Made by a program: the position numbers and the translations under genes. From Brevibacterium aurantiacum (GTDB taxonomy: Bacteria; Actinomycetota; Actinomycetes; Actinomycetales; Brevibacteriaceae): a stretch of DNA of 64,000 nt. Below are positions 26,834 to 37,059 of this stretch, piece by piece (position 1 is the stretch's first letter; each line of letters begins with the position of its first letter). The stretch is from assembly GCF_900169065.1 (NCBI RefSeq), contig NZ_FXZB01000006.1, forward strand, positions 102,175 through 166,174, read 5' to 3'. A model generated the notes under the pieces. It was not told the origin of the DNA. It ran no database searches and worked only from the letters and a program-made list of their open reading frames with translations.

Positions 26834-27587
26834 CCCACACGGTCGCGGCAGTGATCTCGCCGAGTCGAACCCACACGGGACCGACTCGGTGAGATCAGGG
26901 GCGGCCTCGTCGAAGCTGGAGACACTTCGCGAGGCCATCTCCGAGATCGACCAACGCCATGCAGAAGGCGAAAGCGGATTCTTCGCCGATGACACGTCGG
27001 AGGCACTGGCTCCGGGGACCGACGCGGCCTCTGGATCCGTGCAGACATCAGAGTCTGAGGAGATCCCCTCCTTCGCGAACGCACTGTCATTCGACGATGA
27101 TGACGATGATGACGGTCCCGAGGACTTTGACGCCGCCTACGCAAAGGCGAAGAAGACGGCCATGAACATGCTGGCCATGCGCGATCACGCCAGCGGAGAG
27201 CTGCGCGACAAACTCCTCAAACGTGACTTCCTGCCGGCCGCCGTCGATGAACTCATCGCCAAGCTCCAGAAGTCACGTCTCCTTAATGATGAAGAGTTCG
27301 CGCACCGATACGTACGCGCTCACCGGGAGCGGCGAAAGCTCTCCCGCTCGGCTCTCAAACGTGAACTCAACAAAAAGGGACTGCCCGCCGAAATTGTCTC
27401 CGACGCCGTTGAAGACGTCGACGGGGAAGACGACCTCGCCCGCCAAGTCGCGGAGAAGAAGGCCGCCTCGACTCGCGGACTCGACCATGACGTTCGTGAA
27501 CGTCGCATCCTGGGGATGCTCGCCCGACGAGGCTTCGCGTCCTCGGTCTGTCTCAAGGTGACACGCGAAGTCCTTGCCGAGGACTGA
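26814..27587 (+). CDS. recX: Regulatory protein RecX with acidic N-terminal extension
   Basis: 257 residues. Modulates RecA filaments. The RecX three-helix repeats begin at about residue 107 ([27 protein letters not shown] is the first, quoted by start) and run to the end. About 105 residues precede them, rich in Ser, Glu and Asp, including an uninterrupted Asp run ([13 protein letters not shown]) coded by gat/gac repeats at 27093-27113. Typical RecX is 150-200 residues. The start overlaps recA, so a later start is possible, but none has a better ribosome site. Confidence 0.88.
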   Translation: MTSKSPDPHGRGSDLAESNPHGTDSVRSGAASSKLETLREAISEIDQRHAEGESGFFADDTSEALAPGTDAASGSVQTSESEEIPSFANALSFDDDDDDDGPEDFDAAYAKAKKTAMNMLAMRDHASGELRDKLLKRDFLPAAVDELIAKLQKSRLLNDEEFAHRYVRAHRERRKLSRSALKRELNKKGLPAEIVSDAVEDVDGEDDLARQVAEKKAASTRGLDHDVRERRILGMLARRGFASSVCLKVTREVLAED

Positions 27588-27614
27588 ACATCGTCGGCGG
27601 CGAGAGACAACAGC

Positions 27615-27629
27615 TAGAATAGTTGCGCC
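27615..27629 (+). promoter_or_regulatory. -10 element of miaB, near-leaderless arrangement
   Basis: TAGAAT (27615-27620) is followed by nine bases and ATG 27630, leaving a leader of at most two or three bases. Confidence 0.45.
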
Positions 27630-29126
27630 ATGACTGAACTGATTGATGCACCCACCTCCACCGAGAGCTCACCGCGCAGCTACGAGGTGAAGACCTACGG
27701 CTGCCAGATGAATGTCCACGACTCCGAACGGCTCTCCGGACTTCTCGATGACGCCGGCTATGTTCCCGCAGACGCCGATGACCAAGCCGATGTCATCGTC
27801 TTCAACACCTGTGCGGTGAGGGAAAACGCGGACAACCGTCTCTACGGAAACCTCGGTCAGCTGGCCCACGTCAAGGAACGCAACCCGGACTTCCAGATCG
27901 CCGTCGGCGGCTGCATGGCGCAGAAGGATCGCGACACGATCGTCAAGAAGGCCCCATGGGTCGACGTGGTCTTCGGCACCCACAACATGGGCTCACTGCC
28001 CGCACTGCTCGAACGAGCGCGACACAACCAGGAAGCTCAAGTCGAGATCCTCGAAAGCCTCGACGTCTTCCCCTCGACACTGCCCAGTCGCCGTGAGTCG
28101 CAGCATTCCGGGTGGGTGTCCATCTCGGTCGGATGCAACAACTCCTGCACTTTCTGCATCGTTCCCAGCCTGCGCGGCAAAGAGAAGGACCGCAGGCCCG
28201 GTGACATCCTGGCCGAAGTCGAAGCACTCGTGGCTGACGGCGTCGTCGAAGTCACGCTCCTGGGTCAGAACGTGAACTCCTACGGCTCGGAATTTAGGGA
28301 CAAAGGCGCCTTCGCGAAACTGCTTCGCGCAGTCGGAAAGGTCGAAGCCATCGAACGTGTGCGCTTCACCAGCCCGCACCCTGCCTCGTTCTCCGATGAC
28401 GTCATCGACGCCATGGCCGAGACCCCTGCCGTCATGCCGCAGCTGCACATGCCGCTGCAGTCAGGCTCGGACTCGATCCTCAAATCCATGCGCCGCTCCT
28501 ACCGCACCAGCCGATTCATGCGCATCCTCGATTCTGTGCGCGAGAAGATCCCGAACGCAGCGATCACCACCGACATCATCGTCGGCTTCCCAGGCGAGAC
28601 CGAGGAGGACTTCCTGGGGACCATGGACATCGTCCGGCGTGCGCGTTTCTCGCAGGCCTTCACTTTCCAGTACTCAATCCGCCCCGGGACCCCCGCCGCA
28701 ACGATGGACGATCAGGTGCCCAAGCACATTGTGCAGGAGCGCTTCGAACGTCTGACTGCTCTCCAGGACGAGATCTCCTGGGAAGAGAACACCGCACAGA
28801 TCGGTCGCGAGGTCGAAGTCCTCGTCACGACCCGACCCCATGATGACTCCCCACGGCTCACCGGCCGTTCGGCGGACAATCGACTCGTTCACGTCGGCAT
28901 CCCCGACGGCGAGCAGATGCCGCGTCCAGGCGACTTCGTCACCGCAACCGTGACGGACGCCAAACCGTTCTTCCTCTTGGCCGACTCCGGTTACTCGGTG
29001 CGACCCTCACGTGCCGGAGACGCCTACGACCGTGCCCAGGCGGACAGCTGCGGGACTCCCACATCGGGCCAGACGAGTGGTGCTTCCACCAACCTGGGCA
29101 TGCCGACCATCCGCACCCGCCGCTGA
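27630..29126 (+). CDS. miaB: tRNA-2-methylthio-N6-dimethylallyladenosine synthase
   Basis: 498 residues. Radical-SAM enzyme adding the methylthio group at A37. N-terminal MTTase domain with three cluster cysteines ([21 protein letters not shown]); radical-SAM CxxxCxxC in [23 protein letters not shown] domain near 390-455. The last 40 residues are a Gly/Ser/Thr tail. Downstream is an Rv2728c-type gene, then miaA, whose product (i6A) is the MiaB substrate. Confidence 0.96.
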   Translation: MTELIDAPTSTESSPRSYEVKTYGCQMNVHDSERLSGLLDDAGYVPADADDQADVIVFNTCAVRENADNRLYGNLGQLAHVKERNPDFQIAVGGCMAQKDRDTIVKKAPWVDVVFGTHNMGSLPALLERARHNQEAQVEILESLDVFPSTLPSRRESQHSGWVSISVGCNNSCTFCIVPSLRGKEKDRRPGDILAEVEALVADGVVEVTLLGQNVNSYGSEFRDKGAFAKLLRAVGKVEAIERVRFTSPHPASFSDDVIDAMAETPAVMPQLHMPLQSGSDSILKSMRRSYRTSRFMRILDSVREKIPNAAITTDIIVGFPGETEEDFLGTMDIVRRARFSQAFTFQYSIRPGTPAATMDDQVPKHIVQERFERLTALQDEISWEENTAQIGREVEVLVTTRPHDDSPRLTGRSADNRLVHVGIPDGEQMPRPGDFVTATVTDAKPFFLLADSGYSVRPSRAGDAYDRAQADSCGTPTSGQTSGASTNLGMPTIRTRR

Positions 29127-29127
29127 G

Positions 29128-29817
29128 ATGGCCGTATTTGCAGTGATCCCGGCCGCCCCGATCCTGGTGGCAGGCGTTGACCTGGCAGAGACCTCCCACG
29201 CTGCGCAGATGCGAGCCGCAATCGAGTCCTGCCTGCTGACCAGATCGGAGTGGACGCTTCCGGTTCGCCAATTGCCTCCCTTAGCAGGTCTTGGTGGATT
29301 GGGTATCGATCGTGGAATCGACACGCGAACGAACGAGCTGCTCGAAGGTGAGGAGTGGGTTCAGGCAGTGTCGGAACTCAGCGCTGCCGATCGGGCAGTC
29401 TGTGAGTCCGCGCATCCTGCTATTGCCGTGGCCCTCCTCCATGCCCATTCGGTCGGAGTGCGAATTGGCGCACTGGCTGGCAGCGAATCACCGTCCAGCA
29501 GCGGGGCACCGGCGAGCAATGAGAACCTGTTGGTACCCATCGACCTCTCTGCCGCTGCATCTGAGGAAGCCCCTTTGGCACCTGTGCCAGGGGCAGCACA
29601 GGCCGACGAACGAATCATTGCCGCGCTCAATGCCGGTGAGCCCCAATCCGTCGTCACCGCCGTCGCGGCAGCCGCCGACGTGCACGCTGACCTCGAGCTC
29701 CTCGATGCCGCCGCAGCTCACATGCTGGCCCACAGGTCATCCGACTACTCCTTCACCACTGTCTTCGACGAGAACCTCCACGAGGTTCGATCACTGTGCG
29801 GGACGGGGACGTATTGA
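29128..29817 (+). CDS. Rv2728c-type protein, class III extradiol dioxygenase-like fold
   Basis: 229 residues. Ala-rich conserved actinobacterial protein found between miaB and miaA, as in mycobacteria (by position and style; I cannot confirm by search). It opens MAVFAVIPAAPILVAGVDLA, as in the LigB-like group, and ends FTTVFDENLHEVRSLCGTGTY. ATG 29128 is two bases after the miaB stop. No histidine cluster typical of an active dioxygenase is obvious, so it may not be an enzyme. Confidence 0.7.
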   Translation: MAVFAVIPAAPILVAGVDLAETSHAAQMRAAIESCLLTRSEWTLPVRQLPPLAGLGGLGIDRGIDTRTNELLEGEEWVQAVSELSAADRAVCESAHPAIAVALLHAHSVGVRIGALAGSESPSSSGAPASNENLLVPIDLSAAASEEAPLAPVPGAAQADERIIAALNAGEPQSVVTAVAAAADVHADLELLDAAAAHMLAHRSSDYSFTTVFDENLHEVRSLCGTGTY

Positions 29818-29829
29818 GATGAGTCACCG

Positions 29830-30756
29830 TTGAGCACGACGACACAGCCGACCATCACCATTGCCGGGGCCACAGCCACCGGAAAATCAGATCTCGCCCT
29901 CAACCTGGCCGAGCACCTCGGCGGGGAGATCATCAACACGGACTCCATGCAGTTCTACCGCGGCATGGACATCGGCACCGCCAAACTTCCCATCGACGAA
30001 CGGCGAGGGATCACCCACCACCTCATCGACATCCTCGATGTCCGAGAAGAAGCCAACGTGCAGACGTTTCAACGGCAGGCACGTGAGGCCATCGCCGACA
30101 TTCGTACGCGAGGGAAGCGACCGATTCTCGTCGGCGGCTCGGGACTATACGTGCGGGCCGCGACTGACCGGATGGAATTCCCCGGCACCGATCCAGACGT
30201 GCGGGCACGCATCGAATCCGAGGTCGAGGCCGATCGTTGGGGCAGGCACCGGCATCTGCAGGAAATCGATCCGGCCGCCGCTGCGAAGATCACTCCCAAC
30301 GACTCGCGGCGCATCGTGCGTGCCCTCGAAGTCATCGAACTCACCGGACGTCCCTTCAGCGCTCAGCTGCCCGACTACCAGGCCATCGCACCGACCATCC
30401 ACCTGGGCTTGAGCGTCGAGCGAAAGATCCTTCATGAGCGGATCGCGTCCCGCGTGGAGACGATGTGGGAACACGGTTGGGTCGACGAGGTCCGCAGGCT
30501 CCTCGAACGTGGCCTGGCCGAAGGCAGAACCGCCTCACGAGCGATCGGATACGCCCAGATCCAGCAATACCTGGCAGGCGAGCTCGACAGAGACGACGCC
30601 CAGGAACAGACGACCATCAGAACCCGACAGTTCGCACGCAGGCAGGACACCTGGTTCCGCAGAGACCCGCGCATCGTCTGGATCGACGGCACAGCAGGCG
30701 ACCATGCGGCCAATGCGGCCAGCGCCCTCGACGCTGTGGCCGATACCAAGAGCTGA
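29830..30756 (+). CDS. miaA: tRNA dimethylallyltransferase
   Basis: 308 residues. Transfers the isopentenyl group to A37 of tRNAs reading UNN codons. P-loop GATATGKSDLA, DSMQFYRGMDIGTAK, VGGSGLYVRA and the DSRRIVRALEV segment are all present. It starts at TTG 29830 (MSTTTQPTITIAG), with GAGATGAG upstream. The start follows the preceding stop by 12 bases, so it is probably part of the miaB operon. Confidence 0.95.
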   Translation: MSTTTQPTITIAGATATGKSDLALNLAEHLGGEIINTDSMQFYRGMDIGTAKLPIDERRGITHHLIDILDVREEANVQTFQRQAREAIADIRTRGKRPILVGGSGLYVRAATDRMEFPGTDPDVRARIESEVEADRWGRHRHLQEIDPAAAAKITPNDSRRIVRALEVIELTGRPFSAQLPDYQAIAPTIHLGLSVERKILHERIASRVETMWEHGWVDEVRRLLERGLAEGRTASRAIGYAQIQQYLAGELDRDDAQEQTTIRTRQFARRQDTWFRRDPRIVWIDGTAGDHAANAASALDAVADTKS

Positions 30757-30790
30757 ATGCAGACTGTGCCGACAGCTGGCCTGTCACCGA

Positions 30791-30802
30791 TAGAATAAGA
30801 CC
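30791..30802 (+). promoter_or_regulatory. -10 element of dapF, leaderless arrangement
   Basis: TAGAAT (30791-30796) is followed by six bases and ATG 30803. Confidence 0.5.
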
Positions 30803-31792
30803 ATGAGCTCCTCCCAGTCACCATTCGCGGACATCGCAGGCACGACCTTCATCAAGGGCCACGGCACACAGAACGACTTCGTCCTCCTGGCCGACGATGA
30901 CAGTGCACTGGAGATGCATCCCGAAACGATCGCGCAGCTCGCCGATCGCCGGTCGGGACTGGGCAGCGACGGTGTCATCCGCATCGTGCGTTCAGCGAGC
31001 AGCGGGATCCCCGGTGCACAGGAACAGGCCGAGGACGGCGCCGAATGGTTCATGGACTACTACAACCACGACGGCAGCCTCTCCGAGATGTGCGGCAACG
31101 GTGTGCGAGTCTTCGCACACGTGCTCGCCACGACAGGACGTGTTGCGGCCGATTCGAGAGAGATCCTCGTCGGCACCCGTGATGGCATCAAGACTGTGCG
31201 CACGGTCCTCAACCCGGCACTGGGCAAGCAGACCGGCGACGCGACAGCCTCGGCAGGGCAGACGCTGCCCGGATCAGCAGCCGACTCCTGGTACATGATC
31301 GACATGGGCGAATGGTCACTCGACGACAGCGAAGACGTCATCGTTTCGACCTCGGGCATCGAAGTGCCCCGCCCCGGCATGCGCGTCGAAACAGGCAACC
31401 CGCACACAGTGGTCGCCCTGGCGGAATCCGCCGAACTCGAAAGCGCTGAACTGCGCGACGCACCCGTTCTCGACCCGGTTCCGCCGCAGGGATCGAACGT
31501 CGAATACATCGTCATGGAACCGGCCCGCAGCGATATGGCCGGGGGAGAGGGCGCCCTGCGCATGCGGGTGTTCGAACGCGGTGTCGGTGAGACCCGCTCC
31601 TGTGGGACAGGTGCCTGTGCCGCAGCCATCGCCGCCCATCACTGGGCAGGACCGAACTCACCACTGCAGTGGCGAGTGGACGTCCCCGGAGGACAGCTGC
31701 GTATCGGCATCACACCCAACGAGGACGGGACACGCGGCAGCGTCACCCTGTCGGGACCGGCAGTGCTGGTCGCCGACGGAACGATCAGTTGA
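30803..31792 (+). CDS. dapF: Diaminopimelate epimerase
   Basis: 329 residues. Converts LL-DAP to meso-DAP for lysine and peptidoglycan. Both catalytic cysteines are present, in EMCGNGVRVFAH and TRSCGTGACAAA. FIKGHGTQNDFVLL marks the N-terminal half. About 40-50 residues longer than E. coli DapF, mainly insertions at residues 60-75 and 145-170, which are common in actinobacteria. Works in the same pathway as dapA in this window. Confidence 0.95.
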   Translation: MSSSQSPFADIAGTTFIKGHGTQNDFVLLADDDSALEMHPETIAQLADRRSGLGSDGVIRIVRSASSGIPGAQEQAEDGAEWFMDYYNHDGSLSEMCGNGVRVFAHVLATTGRVAADSREILVGTRDGIKTVRTVLNPALGKQTGDATASAGQTLPGSAADSWYMIDMGEWSLDDSEDVIVSTSGIEVPRPGMRVETGNPHTVVALAESAELESAELRDAPVLDPVPPQGSNVEYIVMEPARSDMAGGEGALRMRVFERGVGETRSCGTGACAAAIAAHHWAGPNSPLQWRVDVPGGQLRIGITPNEDGTRGSVTLSGPAVLVADGTIS

Positions 31793-31813
31793 CACGCACA
31801 GACTGACGATGCG

Positions 31814-32428
31814 TCAGACGCGGTCGATCGTGAGAACGCGATAGCCCTTCGACGAACCGGTGCGTACGACGCTGAAGCCGGTTCCAAGCATTGCGATGAG
31901 CCACTTCTGCAGCGAATCCGCGCCGAGGTTCTTCGAGACCACCAGATCCGCGCGCCCGCCCGGGGCCAGGCGAGGCAGCCAGGTGCTCAGCAGCTCATGC
32001 AGAGCTTCCTTCCCGACCCTGATCGGCGGATTCGACCGCATGGCACTGAACTGCAGGTCGTCGGGAATCTCATCAGCGGTGACGGGACGAATCGTCTTGA
32101 GGCCGTGACGCTTCGCATTCTTGGCAGTCGTCTCAAGGGACCGGGAATTGACGTCGAGTGCCCACACACGAACATCCACCTCGGCGTCCTTGGCGCTCAG
32201 GGCCGCGTCCAAGGCGATCGGCCCCCAACCGCACCCCAGATCGAGGATGTCTCCGGGTTCGGGCACCGGCAGATGTCGCAGCAGGACTGCGGTCCCCAGA
32301 TCCAAACGCGTGGGGGAGAAGGTCCCCGAGACGGTCTCGACCGTGACTTCACGGCCAGCGAGATCGAGGGTGAGCTCGCGTGTTTTGGCCTCGCTGCTGG
32401 GCGATTCGGTGAAATAGTGCTCTGACAC
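31814..32428 (-). CDS. RsmC-like class I SAM methyltransferase
   Basis: 204 residues. SAM motif DILDLGCGWGPIALDAAL and the N-base methylase motif SNPPIRVGKE, as in 16S rRNA G1207 methylase RsmC and the related RlmG. The N-terminal pseudo-catalytic half of RsmC is missing, which is normal for this shorter bacterial group. Convergent with dapF and divergent from hflX. rRNA as the substrate is inferred from the motif. Confidence 0.85.
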   Translation of the reverse strand: MSEHYFTESPSSEAKTRELTLDLAGREVTVETVSGTFSPTRLDLGTAVLLRHLPVPEPGDILDLGCGWGPIALDAALSAKDAEVDVRVWALDVNSRSLETTAKNAKRHGLKTIRPVTADEIPDDLQFSAMRSNPPIRVGKEALHELLSTWLPRLAPGGRADLVVSKNLGADSLQKWLIAMLGTGFSVVRTGSSKGYRVLTIDRV

Positions 32429-32539
32429 CGTTACAGTCTAGACGGCTGTGGGAGAATTGATGGACACCTCTCTCAACTGAGGGGAGACTCTCCGCGCGAC
32501 ACCATGTGGCGCCGAGGGTAGAAACGAACAAAGGAATGA

Positions 32540-34015
32540 ATGACGTCCACTGAAAAAGAGCGTCGGGACGCGATGCTCGATCGCGTTCTCGCACGAGGTG
32601 CCCAAGCTCTGGACACCAACGAATCACACGTCGACGACGCCTCGCAGTTCGATCTGGCTGAAAGAGCGGCCCTCAAACGAGTCGCTGGCCTGTCCACAGA
32701 ACTCGAAGACATCACCGAAGTCGAATACCGCCAGGTTCGCCTGGAGAAGGTCGTCCTCGCAGGACTGTGGAACACGACGCAGGCCGATGCTGAGAACTCG
32801 ATCCGGGAGCTCGCTGCTCTGGCAGAGACCGCCGGCTCGGAGGTCCTCGACGCGATCATCCAACGACGTGAGACCCCGGACCCCGGCACGTACCTCGGCA
32901 AGGGCAAAGCCGCCGAACTGGCCGAGATCGTCGCCTCCGTGGGTGCTGACACCGTGATCATCGACTCCGAACTCGCACCCAGCCAACGTCGCGGACTCGA
33001 AGACGTCATCAAGGTCAAGGTCGTCGACCGAGTGGCTCTCATCCTCGACATCTTCGCTCAGCATGCGAAGTCCCGCGAGGGCAAGGCCCAGGTCGAACTG
33101 GCCCAGCTCGAATACCTTCTGCCGCGTCTGCGCGGTTGGGGCGAGTCACTGTCTCGCCAGGCCGGTGGCCGAGTCGCCGGCGGTGCCGGAATCGGTTCCC
33201 GCGGTCCCGGTGAGACGAAGATCGAACTCGATCGACGTCGAATCAGGGCCAGAATGTCGAAGCTGCGCCGTCAGATCACCGCGATGGCACCGTCGAGGGA
33301 CACGAAGCGCAAGAACCGCGCCCGCAATCACATCCCCTCGGTGGCGATCGTCGGCTATACCAACGCCGGCAAGTCATCACTGCTCAACCAGCTCGCCGAC
33401 GCCGAGGTGATGGTGCAGAATGCGCTGTTCGCGACCTTGGATCCGACTGTCAGACAGTCCCGGACCGCCGACGGCATCACCTTCACCTACACGGACACCG
33501 TCGGATTCGTCCGGAACCTTCCCCACCAATTGGTCGAAGCATTCCGCTCGACATTGGAAGAAGCCTCGGACTCGGATCTGCTCCTGCACATCGTCGATGC
33601 CTCGCACCCGGATCCGCATGGTCAGATCCATGCCGTGCGCGAGGTACTCAAAGACGTCGAGACAGGAGACATTCCCGAACTCCTCGTCTTCAACAAGGCC
33701 GACATCGCTGATGAAGCGGTGATCACCGGACTCCACGCAGAGTACCCGGAGGCACGTTTCGTCTCTGCTGTGACCAAGGAAGGCGTCGGAGAGCTCGTCG
33801 AGACGATTGAGTCGATGCTGCCCTCGCCGAACATCGAGGTCACCGTGCTCATTCCCTATGAGCGAGGAGACCTTGTGTCGAAGATCTATGCCCTCGGCAT
33901 GGTCGAACACGAAGAACACGGTGCCGGCGGAACCTCTATGCAGGCGAAGGTTCCGGCAGAACTGGCCGCGGAACTCGCAGACTTCCGACGTCCGGACCTG
34001 GTCATCGGCGAGTGA
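32540..34015 (+). CDS. hflX: GTPase HflX
   Basis: 491 residues. Ribosome-associated GTPase that splits stalled or hibernating ribosomes. The HflX domain lies at about 60-260, with the glycine-rich segment GAGIGSRGPGETKIELDRR. G1 GYTNAGKSSLLN, G3 TDTVGFVRNLPHQL and G4 NKAD follow. ATG 32540 follows AAAGGA. The stop overlaps the helicase start (GTGA). Confidence 0.95.
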   Translation: MTSTEKERRDAMLDRVLARGAQALDTNESHVDDASQFDLAERAALKRVAGLSTELEDITEVEYRQVRLEKVVLAGLWNTTQADAENSIRELAALAETAGSEVLDAIIQRRETPDPGTYLGKGKAAELAEIVASVGADTVIIDSELAPSQRRGLEDVIKVKVVDRVALILDIFAQHAKSREGKAQVELAQLEYLLPRLRGWGESLSRQAGGRVAGGAGIGSRGPGETKIELDRRRIRARMSKLRRQITAMAPSRDTKRKNRARNHIPSVAIVGYTNAGKSSLLNQLADAEVMVQNALFATLDPTVRQSRTADGITFTYTDTVGFVRNLPHQLVEAFRSTLEEASDSDLLLHIVDASHPDPHGQIHAVREVLKDVETGDIPELLVFNKADIADEAVITGLHAEYPEARFVSAVTKEGVGELVETIESMLPSPNIEVTVLIPYERGDLVSKIYALGMVEHEEHGAGGTSMQAKVPAELAAELADFRRPDLVIGE

Positions 34016-35979
34016 GCACCGTCGAAGAACTGCTCGAGTCCGCCGTAGGGGCCATCGGCGGCTCGACCCGAGAAGGTCAGACAGAGATGGCCCAAGCAGT
34101 CTCCTCGTCGGTGGACAAGGGCATCCATCTGCTGGTCCAGGCCGGCACCGGTACCGGTAAGTCCTTGGCCTACCTGGTTCCGGCGGCCGAGTACTCCAGT
34201 CGGACGGGCAACCGCGTCATCGTGTCCACGGCGACCTTGGCTCTGCAGACGCAGATCATCCACCGAGATCTGCCGCGCCTGTTCAAGGCCGTGAAGAAGA
34301 CTCTCGATCCGCTGCCACGGGCTGCTCTGCTCAAGGGCAGGCGCAATTATGTCTGCAAGCACAAGCTCGGCGGCGGATACCCCGATGAGGGCGAAGGCAT
34401 GCTCTTCGACCTCGGTGCGGACGCGGAGGCCGGTCGTAAGGCCAGCGACCGGTCCGGCCTCGGTGAGGAGATCCAGCGAATTCGGACGTGGGAGAAGACC
34501 ACAGAGTCCGGCGACCGCGATGATCTCCTGCCAGGCGTCAGCGACCGCGCCTGGTCAGAGGTCTCGGTCAACTCCTTCGACTGCCTCGGCTCGAACTGCC
34601 CCCTGTACACCGAATGCTTCGCTGAACTGGCCCGCAACAACGCGGCCGAAGCAGACATCGTCGTGACCAACCACGCACTCCTGGCCATCGACGCCTTCGG
34701 TGACAACACCGTTCTGCCCGAACACGATGTCATCATCATCGACGAGGCCCACGAACTCAAGGACCGGGTCACGAACGCACTGTCGGGGCAGATCAACACC
34801 AGCATGCTCTCCGCCGCCACTAGCTCCGTGCGCAAGCACACCATCGTCCAGGACGGCGTCGTCGCGCTGCTGGACTCCGCGGCCGCAGCGCTCGAACGCG
34901 CCCAGAGCGGTGTCAGCGAAGGTCTGATCCTCAACATGAGCGAGGCACTGTCCCTCGCGCTGGCGCAGATCCGTGACTCCGCACGACAGATCATCAACGA
35001 CATCGGCGGCAAGACCGAAGACTCCGACGCCGGTCGGCAGATGGCCAAGGCCCGCTGCCAGGAGATCTTCGAACTGGCCGAACGGTTCTGCGATCCCGGC
35101 AAGAACGACGTCGTGTGGCTCTCGCGCAGCACCTTCCGCGAGCGTGAGACCACGAACCTCGTCGTCGCCCCGCTCAGCGTGGCCGGCACCATGCGCTCGG
35201 GGATCTTCGAGGACTCGACGGTGGTGGCCACCTCGGCGACCCTGTCCCTGGGTGGAAACTTCGACGCCGTCGCAGCGTCCCTGGGACTCTTCGGCCCCGA
35301 CGCACCCAAGTGGGACAGCCTCGACGTCGGATCACCCTTCGACTACGGCAAACAGAGCATCCTCTACGTCGCCGCCCACCTCCCGCGTCCTGGCCGCAGC
35401 GGTCTGAGTGAACAGGCACTGGATGAACTTGAGGAACTGGTCACCGCCTCCAAGGGCGGGGCACTGGGACTGTTCTCCTCCCGGGCGGCCGCAAATGCCG
35501 CAGCCGAACACCTGCGGGCGAAACTCGACATTCCGATCCTCCTCCAAGGCGATGACGGACTGCCCTCACTCGTCTCCCAATTCACCGCAGATGACCAGGC
35601 CTGCCTCTTCGGCACCATGTCACTGTGGCAGGGAGTCGACGTTCCAGGTCGGACCAACCGCCTGGTCATCATCGACCGGCTTCCGTTCCCCAGGCCCGAT
35701 GACCCACTGATGCAGGCAAGATCGAAAGACGCCGACAACCGCGGAGTCAACGGCTTCATGGCCGTCAGCGCCACCCATGCCGCACTGCGCCTGGCACAGG
35801 GAGCGGGTCGCCTGATCCGCTCAACCAAGGACAGGGGAGTCGTGGCCGTGCTCGACTCGCGCCTGCGCTCGGCTCGCTACGGCGGATACCTGGTGAATTC
35901 GATGCCGTCGATGTGGCCGACGACGGATTCCGCGCTCGTGAAGTCCAGCCTGGGACGTCTGGCAGCCACCGACGACTGA
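34012..35979 (+). CDS. ATP-dependent helicase, DinG family
   Basis: 655 residues. XPD-like superfamily 2 helicase. Walker A QAGTGTGKSLAYLVP, DEAH box IIIDEAHELKDR, the Fe-S cysteines spread over about residues 120-210 (YVCKHKL, FDCLGSNCPLYTEC), and motif VI GAGRLIRSTKDRGVV. GTG 34012 overlaps hflX by four bases. In E. coli dinG is SOS-induced; here no SOS box is seen at this gene, though lexA is the convergent neighbour. Confidence 0.93.
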   Translation: MSTVEELLESAVGAIGGSTREGQTEMAQAVSSSVDKGIHLLVQAGTGTGKSLAYLVPAAEYSSRTGNRVIVSTATLALQTQIIHRDLPRLFKAVKKTLDPLPRAALLKGRRNYVCKHKLGGGYPDEGEGMLFDLGADAEAGRKASDRSGLGEEIQRIRTWEKTTESGDRDDLLPGVSDRAWSEVSVNSFDCLGSNCPLYTECFAELARNNAAEADIVVTNHALLAIDAFGDNTVLPEHDVIIIDEAHELKDRVTNALSGQINTSMLSAATSSVRKHTIVQDGVVALLDSAAAALERAQSGVSEGLILNMSEALSLALAQIRDSARQIINDIGGKTEDSDAGRQMAKARCQEIFELAERFCDPGKNDVVWLSRSTFRERETTNLVVAPLSVAGTMRSGIFEDSTVVATSATLSLGGNFDAVAASLGLFGPDAPKWDSLDVGSPFDYGKQSILYVAAHLPRPGRSGLSEQALDELEELVTASKGGALGLFSSRAAANAAAEHLRAKLDIPILLQGDDGLPSLVSQFTADDQACLFGTMSLWQGVDVPGRTNRLVIIDRLPFPRPDDPLMQARSKDADNRGVNGFMAVSATHAALRLAQGAGRLIRSTKDRGVVAVLDSRLRSARYGGYLVNSMPSMWPTTDSALVKSSLGRLAATDD

Positions 35980-35995
35980 TTTGAGCCCGAGACGC

Positions 35996-36031
35996 ACTGT
36001 GCCCCCGACCGTCATCGGTCGGGGGCACAGT
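35996..36031. terminator. Bidirectional terminator between the dinG-type gene and lexA
   Basis: Perfect 16-base stem (arms 35996-36011 and 36016-36031) with a TCAT loop, between convergent genes. Confidence 0.8.
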
Positions 36032-36069
36032 CATCGGAACCTCAGTGGTCGAAGACCTGGGGAGAAAAG

Positions 36070-36825
36070 TCAGAGGCGACGGATCACTGACACGACGAGA
36101 CCCATGATCTGGGCATAGGTGCCGTCGATCGGTTCATAGTCCTTGTTCTGGGGGAGCAGCCACTGGTGGCCGGCCTTGCGCTTGAGGGTCTTCACAGTCG
36201 CCTCACCATCGAGCAGGGCGGCGACGATCTGACCGTTGTCAGCGGTGTGCTGCTTGCGCACGACCACCCAGTCGTCGTGACAGATCGCGGCTTCGATCAT
36301 CGAGTCACCGACGACCTTGAGCAGGAACATGTCGCCCGAGCCCACGACCTGTGTCGGCAGGGAGAAGACATCGTCGACCTCCTGCTCAGCCAAGATGGGC
36401 CCACCGGCGGCGATGCGGCCGACGACGGGGACCTGGACGGTGTTGTTGGCCAGCTCTTCGTACTTGGCCCGCTCTGCCTCTTCTTCCTCGAAGGGATTGA
36501 CCACTTCGATGGCGCGCGGGCGCTTCGGGTCTCGACGGACATAGCCGAGGCGTTCGAGCTGGGATAGCTGGTGAGCCACGCTGGAGAGCGAGGCCAGCCC
36601 GGCAGCCTTGCCGATCTCGCGCATGCTCGGCGGGTAGCCGTTGGTCACGACTGCGCGTTCGATGGTCTCGAGGACCAGACGCTGTCGTGGGGTCAGACGA
36701 AAATCGCCCTCGCCGGTGGAGCCTTCCGGAATCGAGACGTCCTCGTCATCGCTGCGGGCGGCTGCGATTTCGCTGGCGACGTCCTCGTTGCGGGGACGGC
36801 CCCTCCCTCGTTTGTTCTGAACCAT
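36070..36825 (-). CDS. lexA: SOS repressor LexA
   Basis: 251 residues. Winged-helix DNA-binding half ([29 protein letters not shown], quoted by region, residues 43-70), cleavage Ala-Gly in [13 protein letters not shown], catalytic Ser in [11 protein letters not shown] and Lys in [11 protein letters not shown]. About 40 residues precede the usual start of the DNA-binding domain, a common actinobacterial extension. AAGGGG lies about 10 bases before ATG 36825. Divergent from a LysM gene across a perfect SOS box, so self-repression is expected. Confidence 0.97.
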   Translation of the reverse strand: MVQNKRGRGRPRNEDVASEIAAARSDDEDVSIPEGSTGEGDFRLTPRQRLVLETIERAVVTNGYPPSMREIGKAAGLASLSSVAHQLSQLERLGYVRRDPKRPRAIEVVNPFEEEEAERAKYEELANNTVQVPVVGRIAAGGPILAEQEVDDVFSLPTQVVGSGDMFLLKVVGDSMIEAAICHDDWVVVRKQHTADNGQIVAALLDGEATVKTLKRKAGHQWLLPQNKDYEPIDGTYAQIMGLVVSVIRRL

Positions 36826-37002
36826 TGCTCGTTCCCCTTCGTTCTATTCCCGCCAGCCTCACCGCTTGATCCTCACGTCGAGAATTCTCGTGTCAGTGCC
36901 GCCTGAGATGGTTCTTTCAGATCAATCAACAACGCTGGTTCTCTCTCATTGTCGCATAAATGTTCGAGTTGGACTGGACATATGTTCGATTGGCATGTTG
37001 AA

Positions 37003-37018
37003 TAGAACAGACGTTCTA
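37003..37018. promoter_or_regulatory. LexA (SOS) box in the lexA/LysM divergon
   Basis: TAGAACAGACGTTCTA is a 16-base palindrome containing GAAC-N4-GTTC. It lies 41 bases before the LysM start and about 180 bases from the lexA start. Confidence 0.85.
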
Positions 37019-37059
37019 CCTATTACGGGTGGAATCGTACGAAGGAAAGAGGTTAAGCG

